Assembly (NCBI GenBank): GCA_037577475.1
Contig: CM075192.1
Span: 13,921,908 to 13,985,907, forward strand
Length of the DNA stretch: 64,000 nt
Direction: 5' to 3'
Source: Chaunax sp. Z400
Taxonomy: Eukaryota > Chordata > Actinopteri > Lophiiformes > Chaunacidae
In this document: one piece after another, positions 51,201-62,192 of the stretch
Numbering within the stretch: the stretch's first letter is position 1
Layout of the letters: each line of letters begins with the position of its first letter
Made by a program: the position numbers and the translations under genes
The notes under the pieces: model-generated
What the model saw: the letters and a program-made list of their open reading frames with translations, nothing else
Database searches by the model: none
Told to the model about the DNA's origin: nothing

Positions 51201-53179
51201 CATTGTTTTTCAAGACATACTGTAAGCACAGCTGTACAAACCCCCTTCTTCTCTATCCCTTATGCACCGATCCACACATCCCATTTTCAGTGCAACAAAA
51301 TGTGGGGGTTTTTTCACTGTGGGAAAATCTCTATAAAGCACGGTAGGCACTTCCACAAGGGAACTAAGAATATTAAAAATCAGCTCCAAAAACCTCAAGC
51401 ATTGACTGATTTGCTACATAACTCTGCACCATGCCATGTCTCGGCCCTGAGAGATTTAAATGACTGAACTCTGTTTCTTTTAAGTCTGACAGTCTTCATT
51501 GATCTTTTCTGTTCACCATAGTGACCATGAGAAGAAGAAAAAAGAGTTTTAAGAGGGTATGATTTTTCATCTATAATATTTCTTCTAATGAAAGTTTCCT
51601 TGTCTAAGATATTTTTTTTTCCACAAAACAACAAGGTGGGAGACTTGGGTCAAGAAAGCCTGTAACAAACTGTGTAGAGCATAGAGCACACACAACCGAA
51701 GACCTTTTACCTCTTGGAATCAAAGAATAAAATGAAGGCAAAAGACAAATAAAACATCTGCACATTGTGATTCAAGTCGAAGGAACAATTTGCAGATTAT
51801 TTGTCTGACAGCAGGTCGTTTTCTTCCAAAACTGATGATGAGTTTCCCTAAATTTTGAAAGATAAGACTGGAGTTATTTTATGTTTTACTTAATGTCAGA
51901 AAATCACATGAATAAATCAAACCAAGAATGTGTTGTCCATCTCTGTTAGACTTTCCAAATGTAACTAGGGCATTCAGCCCAAAGTTCAGTTTTTGCTAAA
52001 GATGTAACAATTAAAAAGGTTGTTTGGTGACTGTAATAAAGTCTTTATAGCATCTTCATTACCCCAAATATGAGGTCAATAAAATTGTGGATATAATATG
52101 TTTTGACAAAAGCTGATGCCTAGTGTTGAGCCCTGGTAAAATCAATTAATTGATGGTTTTCATCTTTTTTTGATAATTCAAATTTAAAACATGGACAGCC
52201 TTATGCTTTTAATTGTCTAAACTTGACCAAAGCTCATCCTTAGATTAGCAGATTAGAAGTTAACATATATGTGATTTTATAAAATTCTTATAAATGATAT
52301 ATTTTGTCATTTAGGTAAGATATCTTTTCACTTTGAGTGTCTAGGTTGTTTCATCCTGCACTTGATGAATGTCAAGGCATTTTGCTGTTTATATTAATCA
52401 TTTTGTCTTTTATTTGCTCTTGGCAAAGTTAATTTAATCCCCTTTAAAAGTGCTTTGCACACATCTAGTTTGTTATTTTGTCAACAGTGTGTGAGTTTAA
52501 CAGAAAGAATCACTTTGGCAAACTTGGTGTGTTTGACTTTTGGCTTTTGCCATTACAGATTCCCATGGTTGACTGGGGCCCAGTTTAACCTTTGAAGCAG
52601 GTCTCCCCACAATGCTGCCTGAGGGTAGAGCAGAGTATAAGGGTGAGAGAGGGCGATATGGTGCGGAGGTAACGGTTGTGGTGGTGAGGGCAGAGAGGTG
52701 TGAAGATAATAGCCCCAAAGGGGAGATATGCATGGCAGGGGTGCTTTATGAGGCTTGGTCAGTGTGGTGTGAAGGAGTCCGGCATTGCACACAAAAACTA
52801 AAAGTGGAATCTTCAACTTACTCAGTTTTATTTTACTTATGGTGGTTTTGGATCTATCTCTGATTCTCTCCTTTTTTCTCACACATTCTTTTTGTCTCTT
52901 TTCCCTCCCATTACAAACTAAAAATTTGCTTTATTACCATAACCATGCAGCAATTAAGTATTGGTGTACAAGGTTTATAGTGTAGGCATTATGAATAGAA
53001 TGCAACAAAAAAGACAGCAAACATTATATAGTAATATACTATCATAAAATAAAGAATACTGTTTATTAATCTATCTTTTTTTGCTTTGCATGTATACTTG
53101 TGTTTTGTATGTTTTTCCAGTCCCTGAGATCTGTCCATCCACACATACATGCATATGTACATTTTATAGAACTGCTTCT
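48261..53179. other. Non-coding stretch, no gene recognised
   Basis: Unique-looking sequence for nearly 5 kb. The part at about 52560-52760 is less AT-rich than its surroundings, but no frame in it has recognisable features. No transposon coding motif or tandem array is seen. Confidence 0.55.
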
Positions 53180-53296
53180 TTGCAGGACTGGTGGCTGACG
53201 TTGGGCAAGAGGGAGAGCATTACAGTGCCGACACATGTAGAGACAACCATTCATACACACACTCACATATATGGGCAATTTAGAGTCAATAACCCT

Positions 53297-53817
53297 TTTT
53301 ACAAATCATGCAATAGTGCAGTAATAAAGTCACTACTCTGTGCCACCTTTGTTTATTTCCACTAAACAAACCAACACGTAACGCCACTCCATTGTGCGAT
53401 TTTAGCTAGCATGCCAACATTCCACAAGCCAAAGGGGCGTGACGTATAACACAGCAGCTTCTGTGTCTAGAGTGACGTTTTACATGTACAGTACGTTGAG
53501 CAGCGCTTTGTAAACAAATGAAATCACATGGCAAAAATAATCCTTTACCATGACGATTGGTCTTGTCCTCTGCTCGGAGCATAAGGACCTGGCGCTGTAT
53601 CCCCAATCTGAAAAAGTTTTTGATTGATTTTGTTCTTCTTTGAGTTAGATATTAACTGCTAAAAGCTGCTTTTTTAAACACGTGGCTGTGGGTGGCACTC
53701 ATTATAAGTCAGACAAAACAGGCCCGTCTCTGTCCGGTCCTAATGCCTTATAAAGGCACAACAGTGCTGCCTTTTACAGCTTCTGTAAAAAGGGCTGCCA
53801 ACATTACACGCTTTCTG
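53297..53817. other. About 0.52-kb interruption inside the dispersed repeat
   Basis: This stretch separates two segments that are adjacent in the repeat as I know it. It has no coding frame with features. Near its right edge lies an imperfect hairpin at 53766-53798 ('gctgccttttacag', loop 'ctt', 'ctgtaaaaagggctgc'). I could not see terminal inverted repeats or a clear target-site duplication at the two joints, so insertion is inferred from the split host repeat only. Confidence 0.5.
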
Positions 53818-53934
53818 ATTGTTGGAAGAAGCCAGAGCACCCAGAGGGAACCTTGAGAGAACATGCACCCTCCACACAGGAAGGCCCCAGGTCTGGATTC
53901 AAAGACAGAACCGTATTGCCATGAGGCACCAGTG

Positions 53935-54432
53935 CTAACCACAGCACCATCCTATACTGCACCATCCTAACTACTGCACCATCAGAACCACTATACCATC
54001 CTAACCACTGCACCAACCTAACTACTGCACCATCAACACCACTGCACCATCCTAACCACTATACCATCCTAACCACTGCACCAACCTAACTACTGCACCA
54101 TCAAAACCACTGCACCATCCTAACCACTATACCATCCTAACCACTGCACCATCCTAACCAATGCACCATCAAAACCACTACACCATCCTAACCACAGCAC
54201 CATCCTATACTGCACCATCCTAACTACTGCACCATCAGAACCACTGCACCGTCCTAACTACTGCACCATCCTAACCACTGCACCATCCTAACTACTACAC
54301 CATCCTAACCACTGCACCATCCTAACCACTGCACCATCCTAACCACTGCACCATCCTAACTACTACACCATCCTAACCACTGCACCATCCTAACTACTGC
54401 ACCATCCTAACCACTGCACCGTCCTAACTAAC
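53935..54432 (-). repeat. 17-bp minisatellite derived from the repeat's 5' end
   Basis: About 29 copies of 'caccatcctaaccactg', which on the minus strand read 'gatggtgcagtggttag'. That is the same 17 bases as the 5' start of the host repeat (ggtggtgcagtggttag). The last unit runs straight into the repeat's own continuation 'cactggtgcctcatgg'. Variants (gcaccaacc, catcaaaacc, ctatacc, cctatactg) mark higher-order structure: a 68-bp four-unit block is repeated at 53991 and 54059, and a block of fifteen units, one shortened to 15 bp, recurs with an offset of 253 bp (53935 and 54188). The array after about 54240 is more uniform. Confidence 0.93.
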
Positions 54433-54576
54433 CATCCTGCCACCCTTGTCCCTGAGATGTTTTCCTCTTTGATGTCAGTTTATAAAACATTTACAGCCCA
54501 CAACTAATGAATAGTGTTTATTGTGTACTTACACAGTATGTGAATGCTATGTGTATTTAAGTTTAAAAACAATATC

Positions 54577-54594
54577 ACAATATTGCAATATTGT
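54577..54594. repeat. 18-bp perfect palindrome
   Basis: 'acaatattgcaatattgt' equals its own reverse complement. It lies in AT-rich sequence and may be coincidental. Confidence 0.8.
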
Positions 54595-55929
54595 TCAGTA
54601 CATCATAGCATGATGAAAGAGAACAATGGAAGAAAAGAAAGAAGATAAAGAGGAGGCAGATTTTGGAGGAGGAGGAGGTCAGCACACTTTCATGTGCTGT
54701 GTTGTTTTCCCTCAGGCTGTGACATGTTCTGACATATTATTCTGCTTCTATATTCACTGCCAGATTGTTTTCTGGAAGTAAATATTGAGTTTTAGTTTTA
54801 GTTTTATTTCTTTGTAAAGGCTGCAGTGTAGCAGGACGTGTTGTCCTTTTTCTATCTTTTGTTTTTGGCAGAAATGAAACAGTCTGTTTTCACTGGGTTG
54901 CCAGGTTTGTCCACAAGTCTCAATAGACCAACGGTCAGTTTGTTTTTGTTTTTGTTTTTTCTCAGTTTCTGGTTGGTAACAGTGCCCAGATAATCTGCTT
55001 CTTGGTATTATCTGTTCAGTGCTAAAAAGCATTGAGTTCTTGTAGTAGATGTCCAGTGCTTGATGTGCATTTATTTTTAATTGCCTTTGGTGATGCAGAT
55101 TATGTGAGTGTTGTGGTAATGTTAGAGGAGCTGAGGCTCATGCCCAGCTGGCTCATGGCACTTTCCTTCTCTTGGCAACATGGAGCTTCCATGGGAGCTA
55201 TGGATTAATCCCTGATGTTGTTTTTTTCCTTCAATTTCTCTCTCAAATTCGTCTTTCTCTTGCTCTAGCCAGTCTGAACCAAGCAGTTAATCTTTTATCA
55301 CCATCATGTTGTTGTTGTTTTTTCTGGTAAAGGACAGGAGACATAATGGTCATTAACAAAATACAGCTGACTTCTCTTACCTGTTTTTAATCAGTTAGAA
55401 TTTAAAACAATAAAATATGCCATCTATTATGTTTGTTACTATATCAAGATGGTACATGAAGTTATTATTTCTGCACCGCTGTAAAATACAAGCTACTCTC
55501 CGGGTCAGTATGACAAGTTGAATATAATTAACAGCTTTAAAAAGTGAAAAACACACAAGGGTTAAAGTGTCAAAGAGAAATCGAGCATTTTGCTGCCCTG
55601 CCTGATCGAAGGTTAAGAGTTTGGTCAAAAGTTTTGGTCAGCATCACTGCAGCAGTGAAAAGTTAAACCAGCAAAGTCAGCAAAGACCTTTTTATGGTGT
55701 TCTAAAGTGTTGTTGCTCTTGTTCCTGATTAAATGTTAAAACTTAAAGCATCTCTCCTGCACCTTTACCGTCTTTCTCTATCTCTCTGTACCATTTCTCT
55801 CCCTTAACACTCCCATTGTTTTCCTGCCTCTCCCTCTATCTTTGAAATGCCTCACTCACAACGTCTTGTGCAAACAAACCCCTCACTGGCTGCTTCTTGC
55901 TCTTTGTCCTTGACTTTAGTTCTTGTTAT

Positions 55930-55973
55930 CCATCCCCCCCCCATCATTCTTCAAGGAATGATGGGGGGGATGG
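55930..55973. repeat. Hairpin with C9/G7 tract, 6-nt loop
   Basis: Left arm: 'ccat', nine C, 'atcattc'. Loop: 'ttcaag'. Right arm: 'gaatgat', seven G, 'atgg'. Apart from two extra C the arms match exactly. The homopolymer tract explains the length difference by slippage. This looks like a fold-back duplication. Confidence 0.9.
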
Positions 55974-57939
55974 CTGCAGGGAATCACGTTTCATCATCCA
56001 GCCATATAATCTGAGATGGAGCTTGACGTCTCCTTTTGCAACTGCTTGTCTGAATTGTTTGACTTACATGGTTCAATATTCAGTGGAAGGCTCTCTCTTT
56101 GGTCGGACGTTGAAAAAAGACCCAAAAAAAGTTCCAGGGGCCAAATCATTACATGCAACACAATTTGACACAATCACCGTGGAGGTAAAGAAAATAAACC
56201 ACTTATCTATGGAACGTCTGCAGCATGGCACTTGGTTTTGTAAAGAGAGAGAGTACTGGGAGCACTCACTAGTGAGTGGCAGTTGGATGGAGACAGGTAG
56301 CTGAGAGGGAGGGGAAAGCACTCACACAGCTGAGTAGTTTGTGTGGTTCGCCTCCAGAGGGTCCAGGTTTTACAATCAAGAGGAGGAAAACAAAATAGAA
56401 ACTTCAAATGGCAGAGCTGCACTAATCTCAGAGGCACTTACGACATGATAAAATTGCAGAATATCTCGAGAAAAGATCAGGTGATGTGTCAACATCATTT
56501 GATTTACCTTCATCTGGGCAAAATAATATGAGTGAGAAAGGTTTTGATGGTGTGAATCTTTGGTTAGGTGTGTTCTATCCAGAGAAACCTCTTGCTCTGT
56601 AGTTTTGGTACAGTAACAACAGAATCAATATAACAGCAAAGGGAATGTGGCATGAGAGAGGAGAGTGGCAGAGAAAGGTTGTAAAGAGCTAAATTTATTT
56701 CTATCCATTTATAGAAAAATAACAGGTCGCATTCATTAATTATCACTAAATTAAAAACGTTCTCAATAAACTACACTGAATAAGCAGGTGCAGGTATGTG
56801 GAATTTGCTAGACACTACAGTGACTCAAGGGCATCTCTGATGAACTGAGAACTGAGTGAATGAAATAATGATAGGGTATCTTCCTCAGCTGGAGCTAGAC
56901 TTTATGAAACTAAAGGCAGACTGACTGAAGACAGAACAGTGAGGCTAAAACAGTGGGAAGACCAAGATGGAATCCAATTGAGGACAGAACAGATCTCAAT
57001 TCAATTTGATGAGAATTTAAAGTACAGTATATTTTTTTCTCTCCTCTCATTGTGAGAAAAAGTATGTGCTATGTGGAGTGTTGGAGGCCTTCAAAGTGAT
57101 AAGTCCTGTCGAGGCCCAGTACATTAATGAATTGACATTACACCAGGATCAATGGTGAAGCTCTCAGGGTCTGAACAATTACACTTAATGAAAATGGATT
57201 ACTCTCTTAAGATCAAGGTCTTCCACTTCCATTCTTCCCCACTGCATCTTCTGCTCTTTCAAATTCTGTGGTGTTTTCATTGCCCACTCCCCAATCACAT
57301 CACATTCTAATTTTGCCCACAATTATGATTATGATTGTGCCTCAAGCACACAGTTGTCCACCCACTTCTTAGGAAACCAAGCCTTGACCCTATTGGCTTT
57401 AAAAAAAATTTAGACCAATTTCTAAATTGAATATTGTTTATTCAGAGTTGATGTCTTTCATGAACACTTTTGATATTTTCAACAAATTTCAATCAGGTTT
57501 ACAGCCCTTACCATAGCACTGAATTTGCAAGGTAACAAATGACCTGTCCACTCACGGCCGATGCAGGTGACTGTTCCATTTAATTAATTTAATCATTCTG
57601 GATGTGAGCTCTGCTTATGACATAGTGGGTCACTCCATCCTTTTAGATCGCCTCTAAAAAATGGGTTGGCATCAGGGATGCTGCTATACAATGGCTAGAA
57701 TTGTAATAATCAAACAGAACTTTCTCTGTAGCTGTGGGTAATGCATCATCTTTAGTGATCCCTCTGATATGCGGTGTTCCCCAAGGCTCCATCTGTGGCC
57801 CTTTGTTATTCTGTATACACATGCATTGGGACAAATAAACAAACACAAAATCCATTGTTACACAGATGACACACAGATTTATGTCCCACTAAAAAACCAG
57901 TGAAGAGAGAAATTTTGATCATCTTTTATCTGATTCTTT

Positions 57940-58380
57940 TACACATCCCCAGGGTGCACACAAAGCTTGGTAAAACTGTTCTTTCCTTTTATACTCCCTG
58001 GTTATGGAATGAGCTACAAAAACCCAATCTCCTTTGAAGCAGTCGCCTCTCTGAATACCTTTAAAGGTCTTTTACATTCTGCCCTGCAGGAAACGTGTTG
58101 CTATTTTACTTTTTGACTTGTGATGGACAATGTTATAGACTTCTCTGGCATTGCCTCTCTTCTTATATTCTTTTCTTTTACACATAATATATTTCTTTAT
58201 TATTATCTGTCTTTTTATTTCTACTCTTTGAAACTATCTATGCTGCCATCTTGAGCAGGATTCCCTAGAAGAGGAATGAATCAATGAATAACTCAATCAA
58301 TCAATCAATCCAATCAATCAATCAAATAATCCATCAATAAACCAGTCAGTCAGTCAGTCAGCCAATCAAGTAGTCAATCG
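57940..58380 (+). mobile_element. 5'-truncated LINE 3' end nested in the L2-type remnant
   Basis: Begins with a C-terminal ORF2 piece (KLGKTVLSFYTPWLWNELQ near 57965, then ASLNTFKGLLHSALQETCCYF near 58050 after a frame change). An untranslated tail follows with 'ctatgctgccatcttgagca' and 'ggattccctagaagaggaat', words I know from the 3' end of an abundant fish LINE. It ends in AATC repeats (58293-58325) and CAGT repeats (58343-58360), a typical simple-repeat tail. It interrupts the surrounding L2-type frame between its YTDD box and its CLSDIK segment, so it inserted later. I could not delimit a target-site duplication. Confidence 0.78.
58293..58360. repeat. (AATC)n and (CAGT)n tail repeats
   Basis: Eight or so AATC units with one slipped unit, an imperfect linker, then about four CAGT units. 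They lie at the 3' edge of the nested LINE and are probably its tail. Confidence 0.9.
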
Positions 58381-59150
58381 ATCCTGCCTGTCAGACATAA
58401 AAAGAAATAAGAAAGAGTGCTGGAAGTCTCATAATCCTCTTCAGCTTAAAGAAAAACAAAACAGACATAATTCTCTTCAGTATCCCTAAATCCATTTCAA
58501 TTTTACAGAAACATCTTATTTCATTGTCTTCTAGTGTCAGACCTGCAGCCAGAAAGCGAGAGGTCATATTTGACAGAGATTTCTCATTGGAAAAACAAAT
58601 TACAAATGTTTTTGATCGTATCTCTATCACCTTAGGAACATCTCAAAGATCAAATCTTTTCTGTCTGCCTGATCTGGAGAAGGTCATCCATGCCTTTATT
58701 TCATCCCATTTTGTCTACTGCCACTGCTGTATTCAGGGCTGAGCCAGAAAGTTGTCACCCCTTCAGCTAGTACAAAATGCAGCTACTCTGCTTTTACAAA
58801 ACTCTTAAATCATATCAGCCGTGTTTTAGAATCACTTCGCTAGTTACTCATCCATTTTAGAACTGATTTTAAAGTTTTTACTAATCACTTTTGAATCACT
58901 TCATGGTTTAACTCCCAGTTACGTTGTTGAACTGCTGCTCCCCTTTGAGCCTGGGTGCAGCCTCAGATCCTCAGCCAAGCCTCTGCTGGCTATTGTAGAG
59001 TCCTGGCTCAAGACAAAAGGTGACAAGGCATTTGCAGTTAAAGCCTCTCAGCTCAGGAGCTCCCTGACCGAGGAGCTGAGGCTTGCAGAATCAGTGACAT
59101 TTTTTAAATTGCTTCTCCGAACATGTCTTTAAAAAAGACACTCTTTAAAC

Positions 59151-60295
59151 GATTTGTTTAAACTGTTATGTTTCCTGTTTTCCTGAGTAACTTGGTTTTT
59201 ATTATTGTTGTTAGGTGAGAGAAGCGTGTGCACATTATGTATTTATGTTTTTTCACACTTCCTTTATTTGTGGACATTTGAGTCTCTGCTTAAAGGAATA
59301 CTTAACAAAAAGTCTTCCTATCAGATACTTATCAGACATTTGCTCCCTTCAGTTTGTGGCTCTGAATTATTTTTAGCACCAACTTTTGTAGTGAGCTGAT
59401 TCATAACAACCACTATGCATTCTAATAGTGACCCAGAGTCAAGGAGCACAGAACATATGAAAATGTCTCCTCAAACTGGGCAGCATCAACAACCCAATTC
59501 ATGTAATTTCAATTACTTCATGAGATATCTAACTTTTTCATATCACATCATCTTTTTGTAAATACTGAAAAGTAGCTCATTTAGCAAATTATTGGTGATG
59601 TCATTGTTTGTTTGGAACAAACTGAGCATATGGATCGAGTTGTCTGAGCTGTGTTTATGAATGTCTTGGTCACCAATTGAAAACGATTAAACTGATTTAA
59701 ATCTAAGCTGACTATACCATCCTCTATGATGGAGTAAAATGCAAACTTTTGGCACTCAATTACTCCTTTATCAATCTCCATGCATAGTGCAGTTTATAGC
59801 CCCACTTACACAGTATGTTCAACGTGGGACTGTAGCGCTTTTATTGTGCCTCATTGTTCTGTACAAACATTACAAAGGCGTATTGGGGTGTCATTGTTCT
59901 ATTCGTCTTTTGTATAAATGGAGTGAGCCAGCGAGGCAGCAGGACATTGGTTTGATCAGTGTAACTAAGCAAAGGCAGCGTGGAGAAGGTGTTCATCACG
60001 GTGCCATTGTGCGATCTCTGTGTAAAAGGGGCTTATTGTTCCCTTCATGATTCTTAGTGTGCAGGAGTCCATTCAAACTTTGTTTGTAGAGTAGATGCAT
60101 GTAACACGATGTCCTCCCTCGTGGTTTTCTTTTATCTCTGGTTTCCACCTAGTGAGACCTCTACATCTCTTGGTCATCCTACTGTCTTTTGGACTAATGA
60201 GCCTCCATGTGTTTCTGTTCCCACACACACTTTTCTGTTTGATTTCACAGTTATGATTACCTCTTTGAAGCCATTAGTTACGACTGTTAACACTC
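59151..60295. other. Non-coding stretch, nothing recognised
   Basis: The first 60 bases may be the 3' untranslated end of the L2-type LINE (T-rich, 'tttttattattgttgtt'). The rest is unique-looking. A 103-codon frame at 59739-60050 has no recognised features. Confidence 0.5.
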
Positions 60296-60352
60296 TGTGT
60301 GTGTGAGTGTGTGCATGCACGAGTGTGTGTGTGTGTGCGTGTGTGTGTGTCT
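60296..60352. repeat. Imperfect (GT)n microsatellite
   Basis: TG units interrupted by 'gcatgcacga' and single C or A changes. The Cys-Val repeat peptide across it is an artefact. Confidence 0.93.
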
Positions 60353-61920
60353 CTTTTTACATACATGGAGCACCAAACTCTCACCTGATATTAATAATTG
60401 ATCTGCTGAATCTAGGGCACATGAGGCTTGTATGCGAGGAGGCAGCTGTTGCAGCAGGAGGGTACCTTACAGTTTGTTTTAAGGGAAACATGCAGGGAGT
60501 GTCAAGAGGCGGAGACTAGTGAACCGGAAAATGCCACCTTTCAGTGTAGGTATATGTCTATGCAGACCTGATGGTTCCAAAGCAGGGCTGTGCAGCCTCT
60601 GAATCATTAATGCACAAAAGCTTTTAGTGGAATGTACCATAGAATGTATGGTGGGTGTCTCCAAGGTGAGTGAATGTCATTTCTAAACATGTCAACACGA
60701 TGCAACTTTAATCGAAGACTTCAAGAAGCTAAACCAGGATTGAGACTTCGAATCAAAACCATGTCTCATATAAAAAGGACAAATGGTGGAAGAGAGGTTG
60801 TTGACAATGGATAACATACTCTCAGCTACGCAGTTTACTCTCTCTGTCCTGCTGATCACCAAGCAGCAACACAATAACAAGTCAGGAGCTGAAGCAAATT
60901 GAATATTTGTCTGGTAAATAATGTGAAATTATTCATGTTGGCACATAACATCATTAAATCCTGGAGGAAACTGCTCCCAGGCCATCCACATGTCGATTAT
61001 AGTGTTTGAGCTGACATGTATCTGAAATGATTGAGATAAAAATGCAGAGGGGATTGAGACAAATTGTGGGTACATCAACATGCTGTTAGGTTGATTTCCA
61101 CATTATATATAATAGCTTTTTATAGCTTTTGCATTGCTGTATGAATCCTAAAAGGAAAATGTTTTTTAACATTTGGCTGCAGCCCCTGCTTTGGTCGTTC
61201 TGCTCTGCTTAAACACTAATTTTCTAGCTCCATGGGGAAATTTGCCTGTTTTGTTTGCCCCCTTTCACAGAAACATCATAGAGCACTTTAAGTTAAAGAG
61301 CATTAGCCCCAGAGCTGGTAATGATTCAATGCCTCACTCAGATTTTTCATAAGGCAGATGCTTGCTGATACAAGGCTTGTAACCATTATGTTCTGTTTCA
61401 TGGAGTAACTATAGTACCGGTCCTGTAGGCATGTTTCCTCAAGTTTCAAAACTAATCTATAAAACAACCTCCCTTTAATTCTCGATTAAGTGCAGTCAGT
61501 CAAAGTATAACTTATTTTTGTCCAAGACATTTCTCTGATTTGCTGCTTTTGTCTCCAACTGCCTGCACACCATCACAGCTTCACCATTACTCAGCTGACA
61601 CTCTGACAGACTCACAATGATAAGGCTATAGTGTATTCTGTCAGTGCCTTGCTGTCATGACCGGCTCAAAGCCATTACAAATACCACATACACTGAACAA
61701 GATGCAGCAAGTAAATGAACTGTCAGCTGTCCACCCTTCTGCTAAAAGCTATAAACTCAGTTCCCCACTCTGCATAGTAGAGTATAACCTCAAATGCACC
61801 TCAAAAGTGTGAAATAGGAGGCAGACTGTGAGTGTGTGTGTGATCAGTGTCCTTATGCTCACTGTGCTTTAAATGGGCTCAGTCCATCTATAAAAGGATA
61901 ACTTAATTACATGCACCAAA
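60353..61920. other. Non-coding stretch, nothing recognised
   Basis: Unique-looking sequence with a short (GT)n at about 61829-61841. No coding features. Confidence 0.5.
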
Positions 61921-62110
61921 GAGGTCATATTTTTGCCAGCATTTGGTGTGTTAGTTCATCTGTCTGTTTGCAGGAATACTCAAAAAGTAATGATGTTGGA
62001 GGTAGGGTATGGCCCAAGGGACAATCCATGTGATTTTGGTGATGATCTGGGTCATCATCAGGATACTTTGATGTTGCAGAGACTGAGAAACATTTTGAGC
62101 GTCTTAAAGA
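61921..62110 (-). repeat. Old dispersed repeat (ggatcc/gtttcatg family), minus strand
   Basis: On the minus strand this reads 'gatgatgacccagatcatca', 'ccaaaatcacatggattgtc', 'ccttgggccataccctacct', 'actttttgagtattcctgc', and ends 'ggcaaaaatatgacctc'. The order of blocks is that of the copies at 23405 and 35762, and it includes the far end, which I recognise as '(g)gaggtcatatttttgcc' on the plus strand. The 77-codon minus-strand frame across it is a chance reading. Confidence 0.7.
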
Positions 62111-62192
62111 AAGATTTTCCATAAAGAAAGACTTGAAATCATTATCAGGAAGATACACTTCATATTTTATAAATTTATGCTCATATAAATTA

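Larger units (their letters stand above)
53180..54447 (-). mobile_element. Dispersed repeat (GGCGGCACGGTGG family), interrupted, with an amplified 5' end
   Basis: Read on the minus strand, one element can be followed in order. The 5' tip is at about 54445 ('gggtggcaggatggttag'). A minisatellite runs from there to about 53935. The first third is at 53940-53818 ('gtggttagcactggtgcctc', 'ggccttcctgtgtggagg', 'ctctggcttcttccaac'). A foreign stretch occupies 53817-53297. The middle and 3' parts are at 53296-53180 ('gactctaaattgcccata', 'gaatggttgtctctacat', 'ctcttgcccaacgtcagc'). The order agrees with the 3' end seen at 32274 and the 5' stub at 41408. No tetranucleotide tail is visible after 53180. 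The minus-strand frames of 64 and 70 codons here are readings through the repeat, not genes. Confidence 0.8.
54448..57344. other. Non-coding stretch, no gene recognised
   Basis: Contains an 18-bp perfect palindrome at 54577-54594, (GTTTTA)n and (GTTTTT)n tracts at about 54785-54805 and 54936-54958, and the hairpin at 55930-55973. The 135-codon plus-strand frame at 55897-56304 runs through that hairpin and shows no domain. No exon is supported. Confidence 0.5.
57345..59150 (+). pseudogene. L2-type LINE ORF2 remnant, split by a second LINE
   Basis: This is the reverse transcriptase and C-terminal part of an L2-like non-LTR retrotransposon, with many stops and frame shifts. In order on the plus strand: KHTVVHPLLRKPSLDP near 57345; motif A LDVSSAYDIVGHSILLDRL near 57600 with its catalytic Asp; CGVPQGSICGPLLF near 57770; CYTDDTQIYVPL near 57855, the usual YADD box with Ala changed to Thr. 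At about 57940-58380 the frame is broken by foreign LINE sequence. It resumes at about 58384 with CLSDIK, then KTDIILFSIPKSISILQKH, SSSVRPAARKREVIFD near 58525, and DLEKVIHAFISSHFVYC near 58675. The C-terminal tail contains LKTKGDKAFAVKASQLRSSL near 59015 and FFKLLLRTCL at its end. The endonuclease region is not visible upstream. The element is inactive. Confidence 0.92.

Noticed and set aside
53297..53817. Helitron insertion, from the hairpin near one edge
   Set aside because: No TC start, no CTRR end after the hairpin, and no A/T host joint that fits.
53818..53945. tRNA gene or tRNA-derived SINE head
   Set aside because: A B-box-like 'ttgaatccagacc' on the minus strand is part of the dispersed repeat; no cloverleaf or A box could be built.
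53748..54016. Minus-strand frames of 64 and 70 codons
   Set aside because: They are readings through the 5' part of the dispersed repeat and its minisatellite.
53935..54432. CRISPR-like regular array
   Set aside because: The 17-bp units are directly adjacent with no unique spacers, and the unit is part of a eukaryotic dispersed repeat.
55897..56304. 135-codon plus-strand frame
   Set aside because: Runs through the fold-back hairpin at 55.93 kb and shows no family features.
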